A stretch of 64,000 bases of DNA from Archegozetes longisetosus (lineage: Eukaryota; Arthropoda; Arachnida; Sarcoptiformes; Trhypochthoniidae): the NCBI GenBank assembly GCA_018873245.2, contig JAEMBT020000004.1, forward strand, positions 4,078,573 through 4,142,572. The letters are read 5' to 3'. Under the pieces are notes generated by a model, which saw only the letters and a program-made list of their open reading frames with translations, was not told the DNA's origin and did no database searches. Numbering within the stretch: the stretch's first letter is position 1; each line of letters starts with the position of its first letter. The position numbers were made by a program, and so were the translations under genes. Shown here piece after piece: positions 1 to 10,250 of this stretch.

Positions 1-1
1 T

Positions 2-2856
2 GAAACAATTTGGAAGTGTAGAAACTGTAAAACAATTTTATTATGGAAAAATACTTCACCAGATATTCACGTATGTGGTGAAAAATTGTGTAGAAATTGT
101 GGAACATTAGTACCTCCAGATCACAAATGCTATATGAAAAGTAAACTTGCTAAAGGAGGATATTGTACAAAATCTGAAATATTTTGCTGTAGAATATTTG
201 AAGCGAAAAAAGACTGGTGTTACTCTTGTAAAACTTATAATGAAAAATATCTATTCTTTGATTTTGAATGTATGCAAGAAACAGGTACCCATATTCCTAA
301 TCTCTGTGTAGTTCATGACTTTAATGGTAAACAAACAATATTTATCAACGTCGATGATTTTTGTAAATGGTTAATATCAAAAGAACACAGATGTTATACA
401 GCAATAGCTCATAACGCGAAAGGTTATGATTCTCAATTTATATTAAAATATTGTGTAGAAAATACATTAAAACCATATACAATATACAGTGGAACTAAGC
501 TGATGTTATTAGAAATACCAAATCTGAAGTTGAAAATCATTGATAGTATGAATTTTATAGCACAAACTCTAAGTTCTTTTCCCAAAACTTTCGGTTTAAC
601 AGAATTGAAGAAAGGTTATTTCCCTCATTAATTTAACAAGAAATGCCATCAGAACTATGTAGGTCCAATACCAAGTAGAAAGCATTATGGTTGTGATAGA
701 ATGAAAAATGAGGAGAGGAAAAAGTTGATTGAATGGCATAATAAGCGATGTTGTATTGACAAAGAGAAAGTAGATAAACTTGTTAGCATATGCGAGAAAT
801 TAGACAGAAGACCGCAAGACACAATACGTTTCATAAATTGGCATAATGATAATTACGTAAACAACAGAATTAATGAAAGATCAATACTTCATGAAGAGAG
901 TAAGCAAAGATACGAAGAAAATTGGAAATGTGGATATATATTTTATTTTAAAAAAGAACTTATAGAATACTGTAGATCTGATGTTGACATACTAAGAAGA
1001 GGATGTTTAAACTTACGAGATGAATTTATAAAAATTGCAAACATAGATCCTCTTCAATACCTAACAATTGCAAGCGTTTGCATGTCAATATATCGATCAA
1101 AATATTTAATTAAAGATACGATTGCTGTTTTAGAAAAGGAGGTTCAACAAGACACATATAGTAAAGAATCAATCTGTTGGCTTGATTATGTGATGTACAA
1201 AGAGAAAGTTAAGATCCAACATGCTTTAGATGGTGGAGAAAAACAAATCTTAGGTCATAAAGTTGATGGATATTGTAAAGAAACAAATACTGTTTATCAA
1301 TTTCATGGATGTTTCTGGCATGGATGTCCTAAATGTTTTGATCCGTATACAATTAACAATAAAAACCAAAAAGAAATGAAAGATTTATATAAGAAAACCC
1401 AAGATATTAGTGAAAGAATTAAGAAGAAGTATAACCTTATTGAAATGTGGGAATGTGATTTTACTAGGAGTATAGAAGTAAAGAAGTTTAAAAAGTTTTG
1501 GAACAGAGAAGTCATAGCACCTCTTAATCCAAGAGATGCATTCTATGGTGGAAGAACTAATGCGACAAAACTTATCTATAACTGTAGAAAATCTCATAGA
1601 ATAAGATATATCGATGTCTGTAGTTTATACCCAACTGTACAATTTTATGATTATTACCCAGTAGGTCATCCAATTAAAATATTAAAACCTGATCGTTATG
1701 ATAATAATTGGTATGGATTAATAAAATGTAAAGTTATTCCACCAAGAAAATTATATCATCCTGTACTACCTGCTAAAATAAATACAGGAAAATCTGAGAA
1801 ATTATTATTTCCTTTATGTTATACATGCGCTTTGAATAAAATACAGAAATGTAGTCACTCTGATAAAGAAAGAGGAATAATTGGTACATGGACAACAGAT
1901 GAAGTTAATAAAGCTATTGAAAAAGGGTATCAGATTGACAAAATATATGAAGTTTGGCATTTTAATGAAAGGAGTAATGAATTATTTAAAGGTTATGTTA
2001 AAGACTTTATGAAAATTAAACTTGAAACAAGTCCATGGAAAGACGACTTTAATTCTATAAATGAATACATTAATACTGTGAAAAAAGATTGGATATAACT
2101 TTAGAAAAGTACAAGGTTCAAGAAAATCCTGGTAAAAGAGCTGTTTCTAAAATATGTTTAAATAGTTTATGGGGAAAGTTTGGCCAGCGTCAAAATATGT
2201 CGAAAACCGAATATGTCACTGATATTAAAAGATTTTATGAAATTATGCTAGACGATAGACTTGATAATGTAAACTTAACTTTCATTAGTGAAGAAATGGT
2301 TCAAATGTCTTATTCTTTTAAAGATATGTTTGTTGAAAATGATCATAATACTAATATATTTATAGCTTCATTTACAACATCGAATGCCAGACTTAGATTA
2401 TATGAAATGTTAGAAAATTTAGGTGAAAGTGTTGTTTATTATGATTCGGATAGCATTGTTTATGTTGACGATGGTACAAAAACAGTCAAAACTGGTTGTA
2501 TGTTAGGAGATTGGACAGATGAACTTGGAAGTGATAATTTCATAACAAATTGGGTAAGCACGGGTCCTAAAAGTTATGCTTATATTATGAATACAGGAAA
2601 AGAAATTTGCAAAATAAAAGGATTCTCTTTAAACTACGAGAACTCTCAATTTCTTAACTATAAAATAATGACCAAAATGGTAAAGAAGGAATGTAAAGGT
2701 GTAACAATTATTGATGAAAATAAGATAACAAGAGACCCAAAAACAAAGAATATTGTTAACAAATATCAAGAAAAGTTCTTTTCATTTGATTATGATAAAC
2801 GAGTCATTGTTAAGAATAATAATGATCATATTAACACATTACCTTACGGATATTAA
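2..2856 (+). pseudogene. Protein-primed DNA polymerase B of the Polinton, broken and 5'-truncated
   Basis: Family B DNA polymerase that would replicate the element. The frame is open from base 2, so the N-terminus lies outside the window. The first part has CxxC pairs (WKCRNC, LCRNCG). Exonuclease motifs are visible: FDFE near 254 (Exo I), HNAKGYDSQF near 405 (Exo II) and YCRSDVDIL near 965 (Exo III). Polymerase motifs follow: DVCSLYPT near 1613 (A), NSLWGKFGQ near 2161 (B) and YYDSDSI near 2437 (C). A GCFWHGC segment near 1310 is typical of Polinton polymerases. There are two breaks: an in-frame TAA at 629-631, after which the same frame continues, and a frame change at the A6 run around 2081-2089. 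The end abuts the convergent integrase. Confidence 0.92.
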
Positions 2857-3890
2857 TTCTTTAAATTTTCAGCAGGAATCCAACTATTCATTGAACGTGG
2901 ATATCCTTTCCATTTCACATATAACTCTTTTTTCCCATTTCTAGTTCTTGTTTTAATAATCTTTTCTATTTCATAATCTTCATTTTGTTTATCAAACTTG
3001 ACCAATTCAGATTCATAAAAACTTCCTTCAACTTCTTCATCATTCCAATCTTTTACTTTATATGTAACTGGATTTGTATTTAACACTTTACTTATTGTAA
3101 ATAATTCAGTTGTCCAATTAGGTAAATAACCTTTATCAAAAGTTCCCTTATATTTAGATATTCTAACCTTATCTCCTACAATAAATTTATTTGACTGTCT
3201 TATCATTTTATCACTTTTATACAAGTTCTTATACACCAAAACTTCATTCTCTTTTTTACTACCTTCTACAGGAGTCATTTTAATTGAAGTATGAAAAGTA
3301 TTATTATAATTATAAACTAAATCATCAACAATATCAATCCATTTTCTTGTTCCAACTTCAGTGAAATATTTCCATATTTTAGTTTTTAATGTTCTATTGA
3401 ATCTTTCTACTATTGATGCTTTTACATTTGAATTTGTACTAAACCAAATAATACTTTTACTCTTTAAAAACTTCTGGAATTTATTGTTAATGAATTCTTT
3501 ACCCTTATCAGTTTGTAATTTTGAGGGTCTCCTCTCTTTGAATATTATATTAAAAGTACTTGTTATTTCTTCTCCTGTTTTATTTTTAATAGGTTTAGTC
3601 CAAGCATATTTACTAAAACAATCTATAACAGTTAATAAGTAATTAAACCCTTTATTCTCATCACTGAACTCTCTCATCTCAACTAAGTCTGCTTGCCATT
3701 GATTATCTATTCCTTTAACGTAAACTCTTCTAGTTTCAAACTTTTTTCTAATTGGTTTATGTAAAGTATAAGTATCAACTGTATCTAAAAAATCTTTAAC
3801 TTCTTTTTGTTTTAGTCCAATTTTTCTAACTAAATCATTAATACCTGAATAACCTTGTTTAGGATCAAAATAAATATCTTTAAGTGATTG
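2853..3890 (-). CDS. Retroviral-type integrase with C-terminal chromodomain (Polinton), start codon lost
   Basis: Integrase of the rve/RNase H fold that would insert the element. The catalytic D,D,E residues are visible in QWQADLVEM (near 3690), LQTDKGKEF (near 3505) and VERFNRTLK (near 3400). An SH3-like region follows, then a chromodomain at the C-terminus (YEIEKIIKTR, LYVKWKGYP, NSWIPAENL). Conserved integrase-like sequence continues upstream of the first in-frame ATG (3677) as far as a TGA at 3891-3893. That ATG cannot be the original start, because it would drop the first catalytic Asp. The TGA is the stop of the PLA2-like gene, in the same frame. An ATG overlaps it (ATGA) but is out of frame by one. 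Either an indel destroyed an overlapping start, or the two proteins are joined by readthrough. Confidence 0.9.
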   Translation of the reverse strand, partial: QSLKDIYFDPKQGYSGINDLVRKIGLKQKEVKDFLDTVDTYTLHKPIRKKFETRRVYVKGIDNQWQADLVEMREFSDENKGFNYLLTVIDCFSKYAWTKPIKNKTGEEITSTFNIIFKERRPSKLQTDKGKEFINNKFQKFLKSKSIIWFSTNSNVKASIVERFNRTLKTKIWKYFTEVGTRKWIDIVDDLVYNYNNTFHTSIKMTPVEGSKKENEVLVYKNLYKSDKMIRQSNKFIVGDKVRISKYKGTFDKGYLPNWTTELFTISKVLNTNPVTYKVKDWNDEEVEGSFYESELVKFDKQNEDYEIEKIIKTRTRNGKKELYVKWKGYPRSMNSWIPAENLKN

Positions 3891-4424
3891 TCATGAAATA
3901 TGACCAAAACCTAGCCAAGATTTAGATGACATTAAAGCTGCAACTTTCTTTGAATCATTTCTAACGTATTCAGGTTGATTTATGTCATTTGCTAATCTAT
4001 TTGCTTCTTGTGCTAATAAATTATCAGCTATATTTCTATTCTTTGTATCTTTATTTTTATCATATGCAATGTCATGTTCTAAGCATGCTTTATCTAAATT
4101 ATTTATTCCTTTATAACCTTGTGATAATCTTGTATTAAGTTTAGTTCCAGGACCACAATAACTATATTTCCCCGTGTTATTAAAACTACCATTTTCTACA
4201 TTTTCAGATAAAACATCTTTAGGTAGAGATAAATGCATCTCTGGTATTGGAATTTTATTTAATAAAGTATTAAAAACTCCTTTACCTTTTTTAATAAATT
4301 GATAAAGTTTAGTTCCACAAGATGAACAAGTTCCAGTTATCATAGGTTTATTATTCTTTGAATAAACTTCTTTTGTATTGATAGCTTTCTTTTTACTCTT
4401 ACATTTTAAACAATAAATCATCAT
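3891..4424 (-). CDS. Zinc-ribbon (DUF5679-like) plus parvovirus-type phospholipase A2-like protein
   Basis: 177 residues. The N-terminus is a zinc ribbon with CLKCKSK at residues 5-11 and CSSCGTK near 33-39, resembling DUF5679 proteins of Polintons. Residues about 88-125 match the secreted/parvovirus VP1 PLA2 pattern: a calcium loop YCGPGTKL, then CLEHDIAYDK with the catalytic His-Asp pair. In parvoviruses this domain helps particles leave endosomes, and a similar virion role here is inference. The start at 4422-4424 sits in TATAAATG and lies back-to-back with the ATPase start, 16 bp away. The stop is followed in the same frame by the integrase. The frame is open and intact. Confidence 0.8.
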   Translation of the reverse strand: MMIYCLKCKSKKKAINTKEVYSKNNKPMITGTCSSCGTKLYQFIKKGKGVFNTLLNKIPIPEMHLSLPKDVLSENVENGSFNNTGKYSYCGPGTKLNTRLSQGYKGINNLDKACLEHDIAYDKNKDTKNRNIADNLLAQEANRLANDINQPEYVRNDSKKVAALMSSKSWLGFGHIS

Positions 4425-4443
4425 TTATAATTGTAAATAAATG
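4415..4443. promoter_or_regulatory. 16-bp divergent start region between PLA2-like and ATPase genes
   Basis: Two start codons point away from each other with only 16 bases between them. Both sit in the hexamer TAAATG (TATAAATG on minus, AAATAAATG on plus). Any promoter must overlap the coding starts, so transcripts would be nearly leaderless. The same hexamer marks most other starts in this element. Confidence 0.5.
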
Positions 4444-5184
4444 TTGGACAATCTATCAATTCCTATTGAAAATAAAAGGAATAATAATCCTTTACTTCCT
4501 AATTCAATTAGAGCTTGTATTGTAGGAAAATCAGGTTGTGGTAAAACAAATTTGTTATTAAACTTATTGCTTAATGATTGGTTGGATTATGATCACTTAT
4601 ATATCTTTAGTAAATCGTTACATCAACCAGAATATCAGGTGTTAATTAAAGGAATAAAAAGTAATTTGGCAAAAGAATTAATAGCTGATCTAATAAAGAA
4701 TAAGTTAACTGATGATTATTATATTAAAAAGATAGGTCAAGGTTTAAAAGAAAAGAATAAGATAATAGTTGAATATTTTGATGATAACTCAAATATACCT
4801 GATCCAACTGAATTAAATAAGAAGCATAAAAACTTGATAATATTTGATGATATTATGTTGGAGAAACAGAACAAATGTGAAGCATATTATACAAGAGGAA
4901 GGCATAATAATGTTGATTGTTTTTATATATCACAGAATTATATTAAATTACCTCGACAAACAATAAGAGAAAATTCAAATTTATTTATGTTATTTCCTCA
5001 AGATAATATAACGTTAGATAATTTTTATAGAGATCATTGTACAGATATTAATAAAAATGAATTTAAATATTTATGTACTAATACATGGAATCATCCTTAT
5101 AGTTTTGTAACAATTGATTTATCATCAAATAAAGATAAGGGAAAATACAGGAGAAACTTAAACGACTTTTATATCAGTTGTTAA
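4441..5184 (+). CDS. FtsK/HerA-type genome-packaging ATPase (A32-like)
   Basis: 247 residues and intact. Walker A is VGKSGCGKTN near residue 30, and Walker B is NLIIFDDIM near residue 135, with hydrophobic strand residues before the acidic pair. Further along, YYTRGRHNNVDCFYISQNY is the usual sensor/arginine region of A32-like packaging ATPases. In adenovirus-like, poxvirus-like and Polinton systems this enzyme pumps DNA into capsids. The start is ATG in AAATAAATG, head-to-head with the PLA2-like gene. This and the protease are the best-preserved morphogenesis genes here. Confidence 0.93.
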   Translation: MLDNLSIPIENKRNNNPLLPNSIRACIVGKSGCGKTNLLLNLLLNDWLDYDHLYIFSKSLHQPEYQVLIKGIKSNLAKELIADLIKNKLTDDYYIKKIGQGLKEKNKIIVEYFDDNSNIPDPTELNKKHKNLIIFDDIMLEKQNKCEAYYTRGRHNNVDCFYISQNYIKLPRQTIRENSNLFMLFPQDNITLDNFYRDHCTDINKNEFKYLCTNTWNHPYSFVTIDLSSNKDKGKYRRNLNDFYISC

Positions 5185-5255
5185 ACACCGTTTAACGATA
5201 TAAAAAATCAATCAATTTTTGAACGATCGTTTAATTATTTGATAATAAATAAACA

Positions 5256-6138
5256 ATGTTTTTGAGTATTACTGATCCGAACAAAAGAAGTCAAATTGTT
5301 AATGATTTTCTTAAAACTAGAAAAAATATTAAACAAAACTTTGAAAAAGAAAAACTATCCAATATTGAATTTAAAGAAGAAACAGAAAAACTATTTAAAC
5401 CAATAACACAATCTATTAGTGAACAAAATATATCTCATAAAAAAGAATTGAATGCTTTAGGTGATATGATTTCAACAAATCAAGGAAAGATTTACCAAAA
5501 AATTCATCAATTACCTGCAATAACTACTGGATCAGAAATTAAAACAGTAAAACATATACAAGTGAGTAAATTGATTCAAAAATATTTAAGTGACAACACA
5601 AATAAAAGTAATGCAATATATTCAATAAGATACAATCCTAGTGATAATAACTATTCAATTGGCAATTCAATTATAAAGTTTGATAATAATTTAAATGGAA
5701 ATCGCTGGTAAAAAATACAATGCAACTGGAGGATTGATGGAATTATTAACTAAAACAGACCCTAATATAGACATTCTTTTAGACCAAGATATAAATGATT
5801 ATAAAGAAATACTTGAAAAAACAAATGCCATCTTTCAAAATGCGGATCCAAATTCAAAAAGATTAGCCTCTGATAGAAGTGCTAAATGGGTAACAATAAG
5901 TAAAAAACTGTTTCCAAATATGATTAAAAAGTCAGGAGGAAAATTAAATAATGTAACTTTTCTACCAAGTGATCCAGAATCATTAGTAAATCAATTACAA
6001 TTATCTCTTGCTTCTTATAGTGCAGGAAATAATGGAGAATTTAATAAAATAAATGCGATACTAGATGAATTATTAAAAATAAAAATGATAACAAAGAATG
6101 ATTATATAAAAATACATAAGAATGTTTTTTCATTATGA
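5256..6138 (+). pseudogene. Conserved Polinton gene of unknown function, split by a frameshift
   Basis: Two open frames (5256-5711 and 5695-6138) appear to be the halves of one conserved Polinton protein. The first opens with MFLSITDPNKR and is charged and coiled-coil-like. The second opens with IAGKKYNATGGLMELL and has TNAIFQNADPNS. I recall a similar order, an N-terminal charged region then a G-x-x-Y-x-G-T-x-G-L motif, within single Polinton proteins. The frame changes by one near 5685-5700 in an AT-rich stretch. No enzymatic motif is visible. The start is TAAACAATG, one of the two exceptions to the TAAATG rule. It is convergent with the next gene and ends one base before it. Confidence 0.7.
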
Positions 6139-6348
6139 TCATATTTTCTTAAAGCCTTTACCAGTTTTATTAATCAAAGACTTTAAGAACATTTGTTGTT
6201 CTGCTGGTAAAGATTTTATTTTTTTCTTATTTGAAGAACTTTTAGTAATTTTCTTAGTTTCTAAACTAATTCTGTCAGCTGATGACAATCCTTTACCTAA
6301 TATAAAGGTTTTATTCAATTTAGGATTTGTATGATTATTTTTTATCAT
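6139..6348 (-). CDS. Small basic Polinton protein, unknown function
   Basis: 69 residues, very rich in lysine, containing ILGKGLSSADRISLETKK and ending TGKGFKKI. The start is in CATAAATG, matching the element's initiator pattern. It sits tail-to-tail with the preceding plus-strand gene with no spacer. A DNA-condensing or core-like role is a guess from charge only. Confidence 0.55.
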   Translation of the reverse strand: MIKNNHTNPKLNKTFILGKGLSSADRISLETKKITKSSSNKKKIKSLPAEQQMFLKSLINKTGKGFKKI

Positions 6349-6503
6349 TTATGATAATTGAAATGGATGGTTTATCTTATTAAAAATAGGATTAACAGTA
6401 CTACATTGAATATAAAAGATATGAAGAATAGGATTATATAATTTTAGTATATAAGATAAATTCTGATACTTCCTATTAGCTTCAATGAATAATAATTCAG
6501 ATA

Positions 6504-6872
6504 TCATTTATTATTCAAAGAAAGTGTAGCCATTAAACGTCTCTTTGCTCTTTCTTTTCCATTAGTTCTTATAACTGGATTCTTATTCATTAACTTCATT
6601 ATTTTATGTTCATCATATTTGTTTATATCTTTTAATTCTTTCTCTAAGATATTGATTTTATTATCTTTCAATTCGATATCCTCATCCATTCTTTCTATTG
6701 TATCAATAGCAACTACACCTAACTCTTTTAATACTCTAATTTCTGTATACAATTGATCAGCAGCTTTAGCTTTAGAACCAACAGTAAGTTTATTAAACTC
6801 TATACAATCTTGTTTTATTTTCTCTTTGATTATTTTAATTTGACTTTGATCGACTATTTCGATTAGTGACAT
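6504..6872 (-). CDS. Hypothetical coiled-coil Polinton protein
   Basis: 122 residues, mostly predicted helix, with heptad-like stretches (KIKQDCIEFNKL, IELKDNKINILEKELKDI) and a basic C-terminus (NGKERAKRRLMATL). I do not recognise a family. The start ATG lies in AATAAATG. It is 14 bp downstream of the next minus-strand gene (6887-7321), so the two probably form one transcription unit. Confidence 0.55.
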   Translation of the reverse strand: MSLIEIVDQSQIKIIKEKIKQDCIEFNKLTVGSKAKAADQLYTEIRVLKELGVVAIDTIERMDEDIELKDNKINILEKELKDINKYDEHKIMKLMNKNPVIRTNGKERAKRRLMATLSLNNK

Positions 6873-6886
6873 TTATTAGATAAAAA

Positions 6887-7321
6887 TTAACTTTTACCTT
6901 TTAATCCATCAATAGTCTTATTAAACGTTTCATTGTAATTATATTCTTGGTCAACTTTACTCTTTGATTTCTTTGGTTTTGATCTATCTTTTCTTTCAGG
7001 AGTTGTAACTTTAGTCGCTTCAATCTCTTTGTTAGTGTTCTTTTTTCTTGTGGTATTAATATATTCATGCCTATAGAAACTTTGCATTCCTAGATCCTTC
7101 ATATATCTTTTCAAAGTTGTTTCACTCATACCGATATCTTTACATAATTTCTGTTTGGTTTTTCTAACTTTCCTTTTTGTATTCGGATCTATCTTTGTAG
7201 GATTCAATGAATCCTCTGTAAAAGCATTTTGAAACTTTGATATATATATTAATTTATGATTATTAGATAAATCATCAACAGTTATACACTTTACATTCTT
7301 TATCTTTAGCAAATTATCCAT
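6887..7321 (-). CDS. Hypothetical basic protein with helix-turn-helix-like segment
   Basis: 144 residues. The middle part (LCKDIGMSETTLKRYMKDLGM spans residues 66 to 86) looks like a helix-turn-helix, and a lysine-rich tail follows (KDRSKPKKSKSK). A DNA-binding regulatory role is plausible but unproven. The start is in ATTAAATG. It is first in a minus-strand pair with 6504-6872, and the intergenic gap on its 5' side faces the fibre-like gene. Confidence 0.55.
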   Translation of the reverse strand: MDNLLKIKNVKCITVDDLSNNHKLIYISKFQNAFTEDSLNPTKIDPNTKRKVRKTKQKLCKDIGMSETTLKRYMKDLGMQSFYRHEYINTTRKKNTNKEIEATKVTTPERKDRSKPKKSKSKVDQEYNYNETFNKTIDGLKGKS

Positions 7322-7417
7322 TTAATAGAAGGAAATCAAAAGGATATCAATAAAGAGAGAAACAGTATTGATTTGATATCGATTCGGGTCATTAATGTTC
7401 ATAAATAAATAAGTATA

Positions 7418-8170
7418 ATGTCAATAAACAAGTTCGGATTTAGATCAAATTATGATAATGACATATTTAGATAGACAAATCAATACAGATCTGGACAAAT
7501 TTGTAAGATCTACAGGAGGAAGTATGGTTGGAGCACTCAATATGAATAACAATAGGATAATGAATTTATCAAATCCTACTGAACCACTTGATGCAGCAAC
7601 AAAAAAAGTATGTTGATAGATTAGATAGTAAAATAAGATTGATAAAAGAAGAACAAGCTAAAGTTGAAAATAAAATAGATGATCTTAAAAACGTTGATCA
7701 TACAGACATGAAAAATAAACAAATTAAAAATGTTGCTGATCCAATTGATTCAAATGATGCAGTAACAAAAAAGTTATTTAGAGAAAAAGAATATTTTCAT
7801 TCCTAAAGAATATAAACTAAAGATTCCAAAATACAATGATAAAACAATAAGTGGAGAATTGAAATTAATATCAACTCAAATAGATAATTTATTTATTTTA
7901 GTTGGTAAATTGACTATATTAGCCAATATTGCAACTAAAACATTGAATATAGCTGAAATGACAAAGCATTTTACTAATTATCAATATGTATTTAAATGTG
8001 TGCGATATGAAGAATGCAATAAGCAAAGTGTAGATCAATTCATTAATCAAACTTTGGTTGATATTTTAATAAGAGATAATAATATATTTCTTATTTCAGG
8101 AATTGGCCAAATTAAAACGAATAATTGTTTAGAGATCAACACAACAGTTTATTTGAATGAATCAAATTAA
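7418..8170 (+). pseudogene. Fibre/tail-like Polinton protein, three frameshifts
   Basis: The reading starts at ATG 7418 (MSINKFG) and passes through four frames: 7418-7468, about 7467-7605, 7588-7806 and about 7800-8170. The middle holds two copies of a motif familiar from phage tail-fibre and collar proteins: NPTEPLDAATKK near 7570 and ADPIDSNDAVTKK near 7737, each preceded by a short glycine/asparagine strand. A coiled coil lies between them, and a globular C-terminal domain ends VYLNESN. Such proteins usually form trimeric attachment fibres, and a vertex fibre role here is inference. One break is an extra A in an A7 run near 7600. The start is TATAATG, an exception to TAAATG. Confidence 0.7.
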
Positions 8171-8195
8171 GCTTCCTTCAAGTGTAGTCTTAATG

Positions 8196-8922
8196 TTATT
8201 TTTCTCCTCTCAAATTCAATAACTTTCCATTATTATCTTTCAATCTAATTTGAATATAATCTATTTTATCATTAGTATTAACTGGTAAATAGATTAGATT
8301 CTTTGGCGTTTCAATTATTTTTTCTCCTGGAAGACATTTAAGAAAGAAGCTATAAATTATTGGTTCTTTAGATGAATTAAGATATGAACCTTGAACTAAA
8401 CTACATTCAACTAGAATTGAATTAATAGTCAAAATGTTTACTGTACTAGTTCCTTCATTATAAGGATCACTAAATACCTTCTTTTCATAACCTAATATAA
8501 CACTTAGAGATCGTTGATGAGAAAAACCTACTTGATATTTAGCATCCTTAATTTGTAATATACATCTTAGAGTTGCTAGATTAGCTGAGATATTAATATA
8601 ACCTTTATTTGTTGACTTATCATAATGACCTCTTGATTTCATGATTCTAAATATTTCACTATTGATTTGTTTCAATTCATAACTCCCTTCAGGTATCTCT
8701 ATTTCAAACCAATTAGCTCCCTTATCTATCGAATATCTAAATATATTATTTGTGTTATCTATATTTGGAAAACTATAATACGTTTCTAAATTAACCAAAG
8801 CTATCTCATATTGCTTCTCTTTCTTCAGCTGTATTGGAGAAATAATTGGTTATGAAATCAGTACTACTTGAATCTAAAATAAGGGATATTGAATCTTTAG
8901 GTTGTATATAAACTTCAGACAT
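8196..8922 (-). pseudogene. Minor capsid (penton-like, single jelly roll) protein with one frameshift
   Basis: The main frame (8196-8798) resembles Polinton penton proteins, with VNLETYYSFPNI near the N-terminus, FRYSIDKGANW, then a series of beta strands ending DKIDYIQIRLKDNNG. The true start is probably the ATG at 8920-8922 (MSEVYIQPKDS), in AATAAATG. The two parts differ by one frame, with the break between about 8810 and 8850. Single jelly-roll pentons fill the five-fold vertices of double-jelly-roll capsids. Its start lies 29 bp from the hexon start on the other strand, making a second divergent pair. Confidence 0.75.
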
Positions 8923-8951
8923 TTATTTAAAACGAATTTACGGTATTATAA

Positions 8952-10240
8952 ATGACAACTAATGTAGTAGAAGATTATTTAAAAATATCTGATCCACTTC
9001 AAACAGATGAAAGTGTATCTGAATATAATTATCATAACTATGAACCGGTAGCAGGCAGTAATCTTAATTCTAACCAACAAATAAGAATATTAATTGAAAA
9101 TCAAGATTCATATTATCTACCATCAAAGAGTCTGCTAACAATTAAAGGAAAATTAGTTAAAAGTGATGGGGTAAAATTACTAGATACTGAAGTTGTAACA
9201 TTAGTTAATAATGGAGTAATGTTCTTATTTGATAGAATAGAATATCAAATTGGGGATAAAGTTATCGAATATATTAATCACCCTGGACAATGTACACTGA
9301 TGAAAGGTTTATTAAGTTATCCAAAAGATTTCGAAAACTCCGATTAAATATGTGTTGGACATTAGATAAAGGTAAAGGTGAGGCTAGTCTAACAACAAAC
9401 AATGGATTCAAGTTACGACATGAAAAGATACAGATAAGAGGTGATGGGAACTTTAGTTTTGTTATTCCTTTAAGTCATATATTTGGTTTTTGTGAAGATT
9501 ATAAGAAAGTAATATATGGAGTAAAACAAACCTTAATTTTAACAAGATGTGGCAATGAGGATGCAATATTTAAAGCTGGTACAGTTTCATGTAAAGTTGA
9601 AATAACAAACATAACATGGACAATGCCAAATATTGTACCAAATTTTGAACAATTACATTCTTTGTATAAGATGATTGAAAGTAAAAAATCATTTCCTATT
9701 GGTTTCATGTATAAAAATATGGATTCATATGATGTACCATTAAGTAATGAATTTACTTGGCGTTTAGGACCAAGATCAGCATCTGAGAAACCTAGATATA
9801 CAATAATGGCTTTTCAAACTGATAGATATAAGAATATAGATAAAAACTCTGCAGTTTTTGATCATTGTGATGTTAGAGACATTCATGTTAATTTAAATGC
9901 TGACAGATATCCAAATATAGATATCATAAATAACTTTAGAAGTGAAGATTATTCTTTTACATATTACTCAGCTAAACAATTCAGAGAGAAATATTATGGA
10001 TTAAATGATAACTATAATGATTTTATGATAAGTCTAAATGATTTCAAAGATTTATATCCTTTGTTCTTCATTGATGTTAGCAAACAAAGTGAAAAATTAA
10101 AGAATTCTATATCTGATATTACAATAAGAGTTAGATTTAATTCAAATGTTCCTGCTAATACTAAATGTTATTGTTTAATATTAAGTGATAGATTAATGAA
10201 ACTAACAAGCGATGGATCTAGAATGATGATTGATTATTAA
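8952..10240 (+). pseudogene. Major capsid (hexon-like, double jelly roll) protein with one frameshift
   Basis: Two overlapping frames (8952-9347 and 9290-10240) together cover a protein of about 430 residues, the usual size for Polinton hexons. The N-terminal part has SYYLPSKSLLTIKGKL and VTLVNNGVMFLFDRIEY, typical of the first jelly roll. The second part has FKLRHEKIQIRG, FSFVIPLSHIFGF and WTMPNIVPN, then the second jelly roll. The frame changes near 9320-9347. This subunit would form the capsid shell with the penton (8196-8922). The start is ATG in TATAAATG. Confidence 0.88.
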
Positions 10241-10250
10241 TTATTAATAA

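Noticed and set aside
2060..2100. Programmed -1 frameshifting in polymerase B
   Set aside because: The A6 run does not form a canonical X-XXY-YYZ site in the incoming frame, and the gene also has an unrelated stop at 629.
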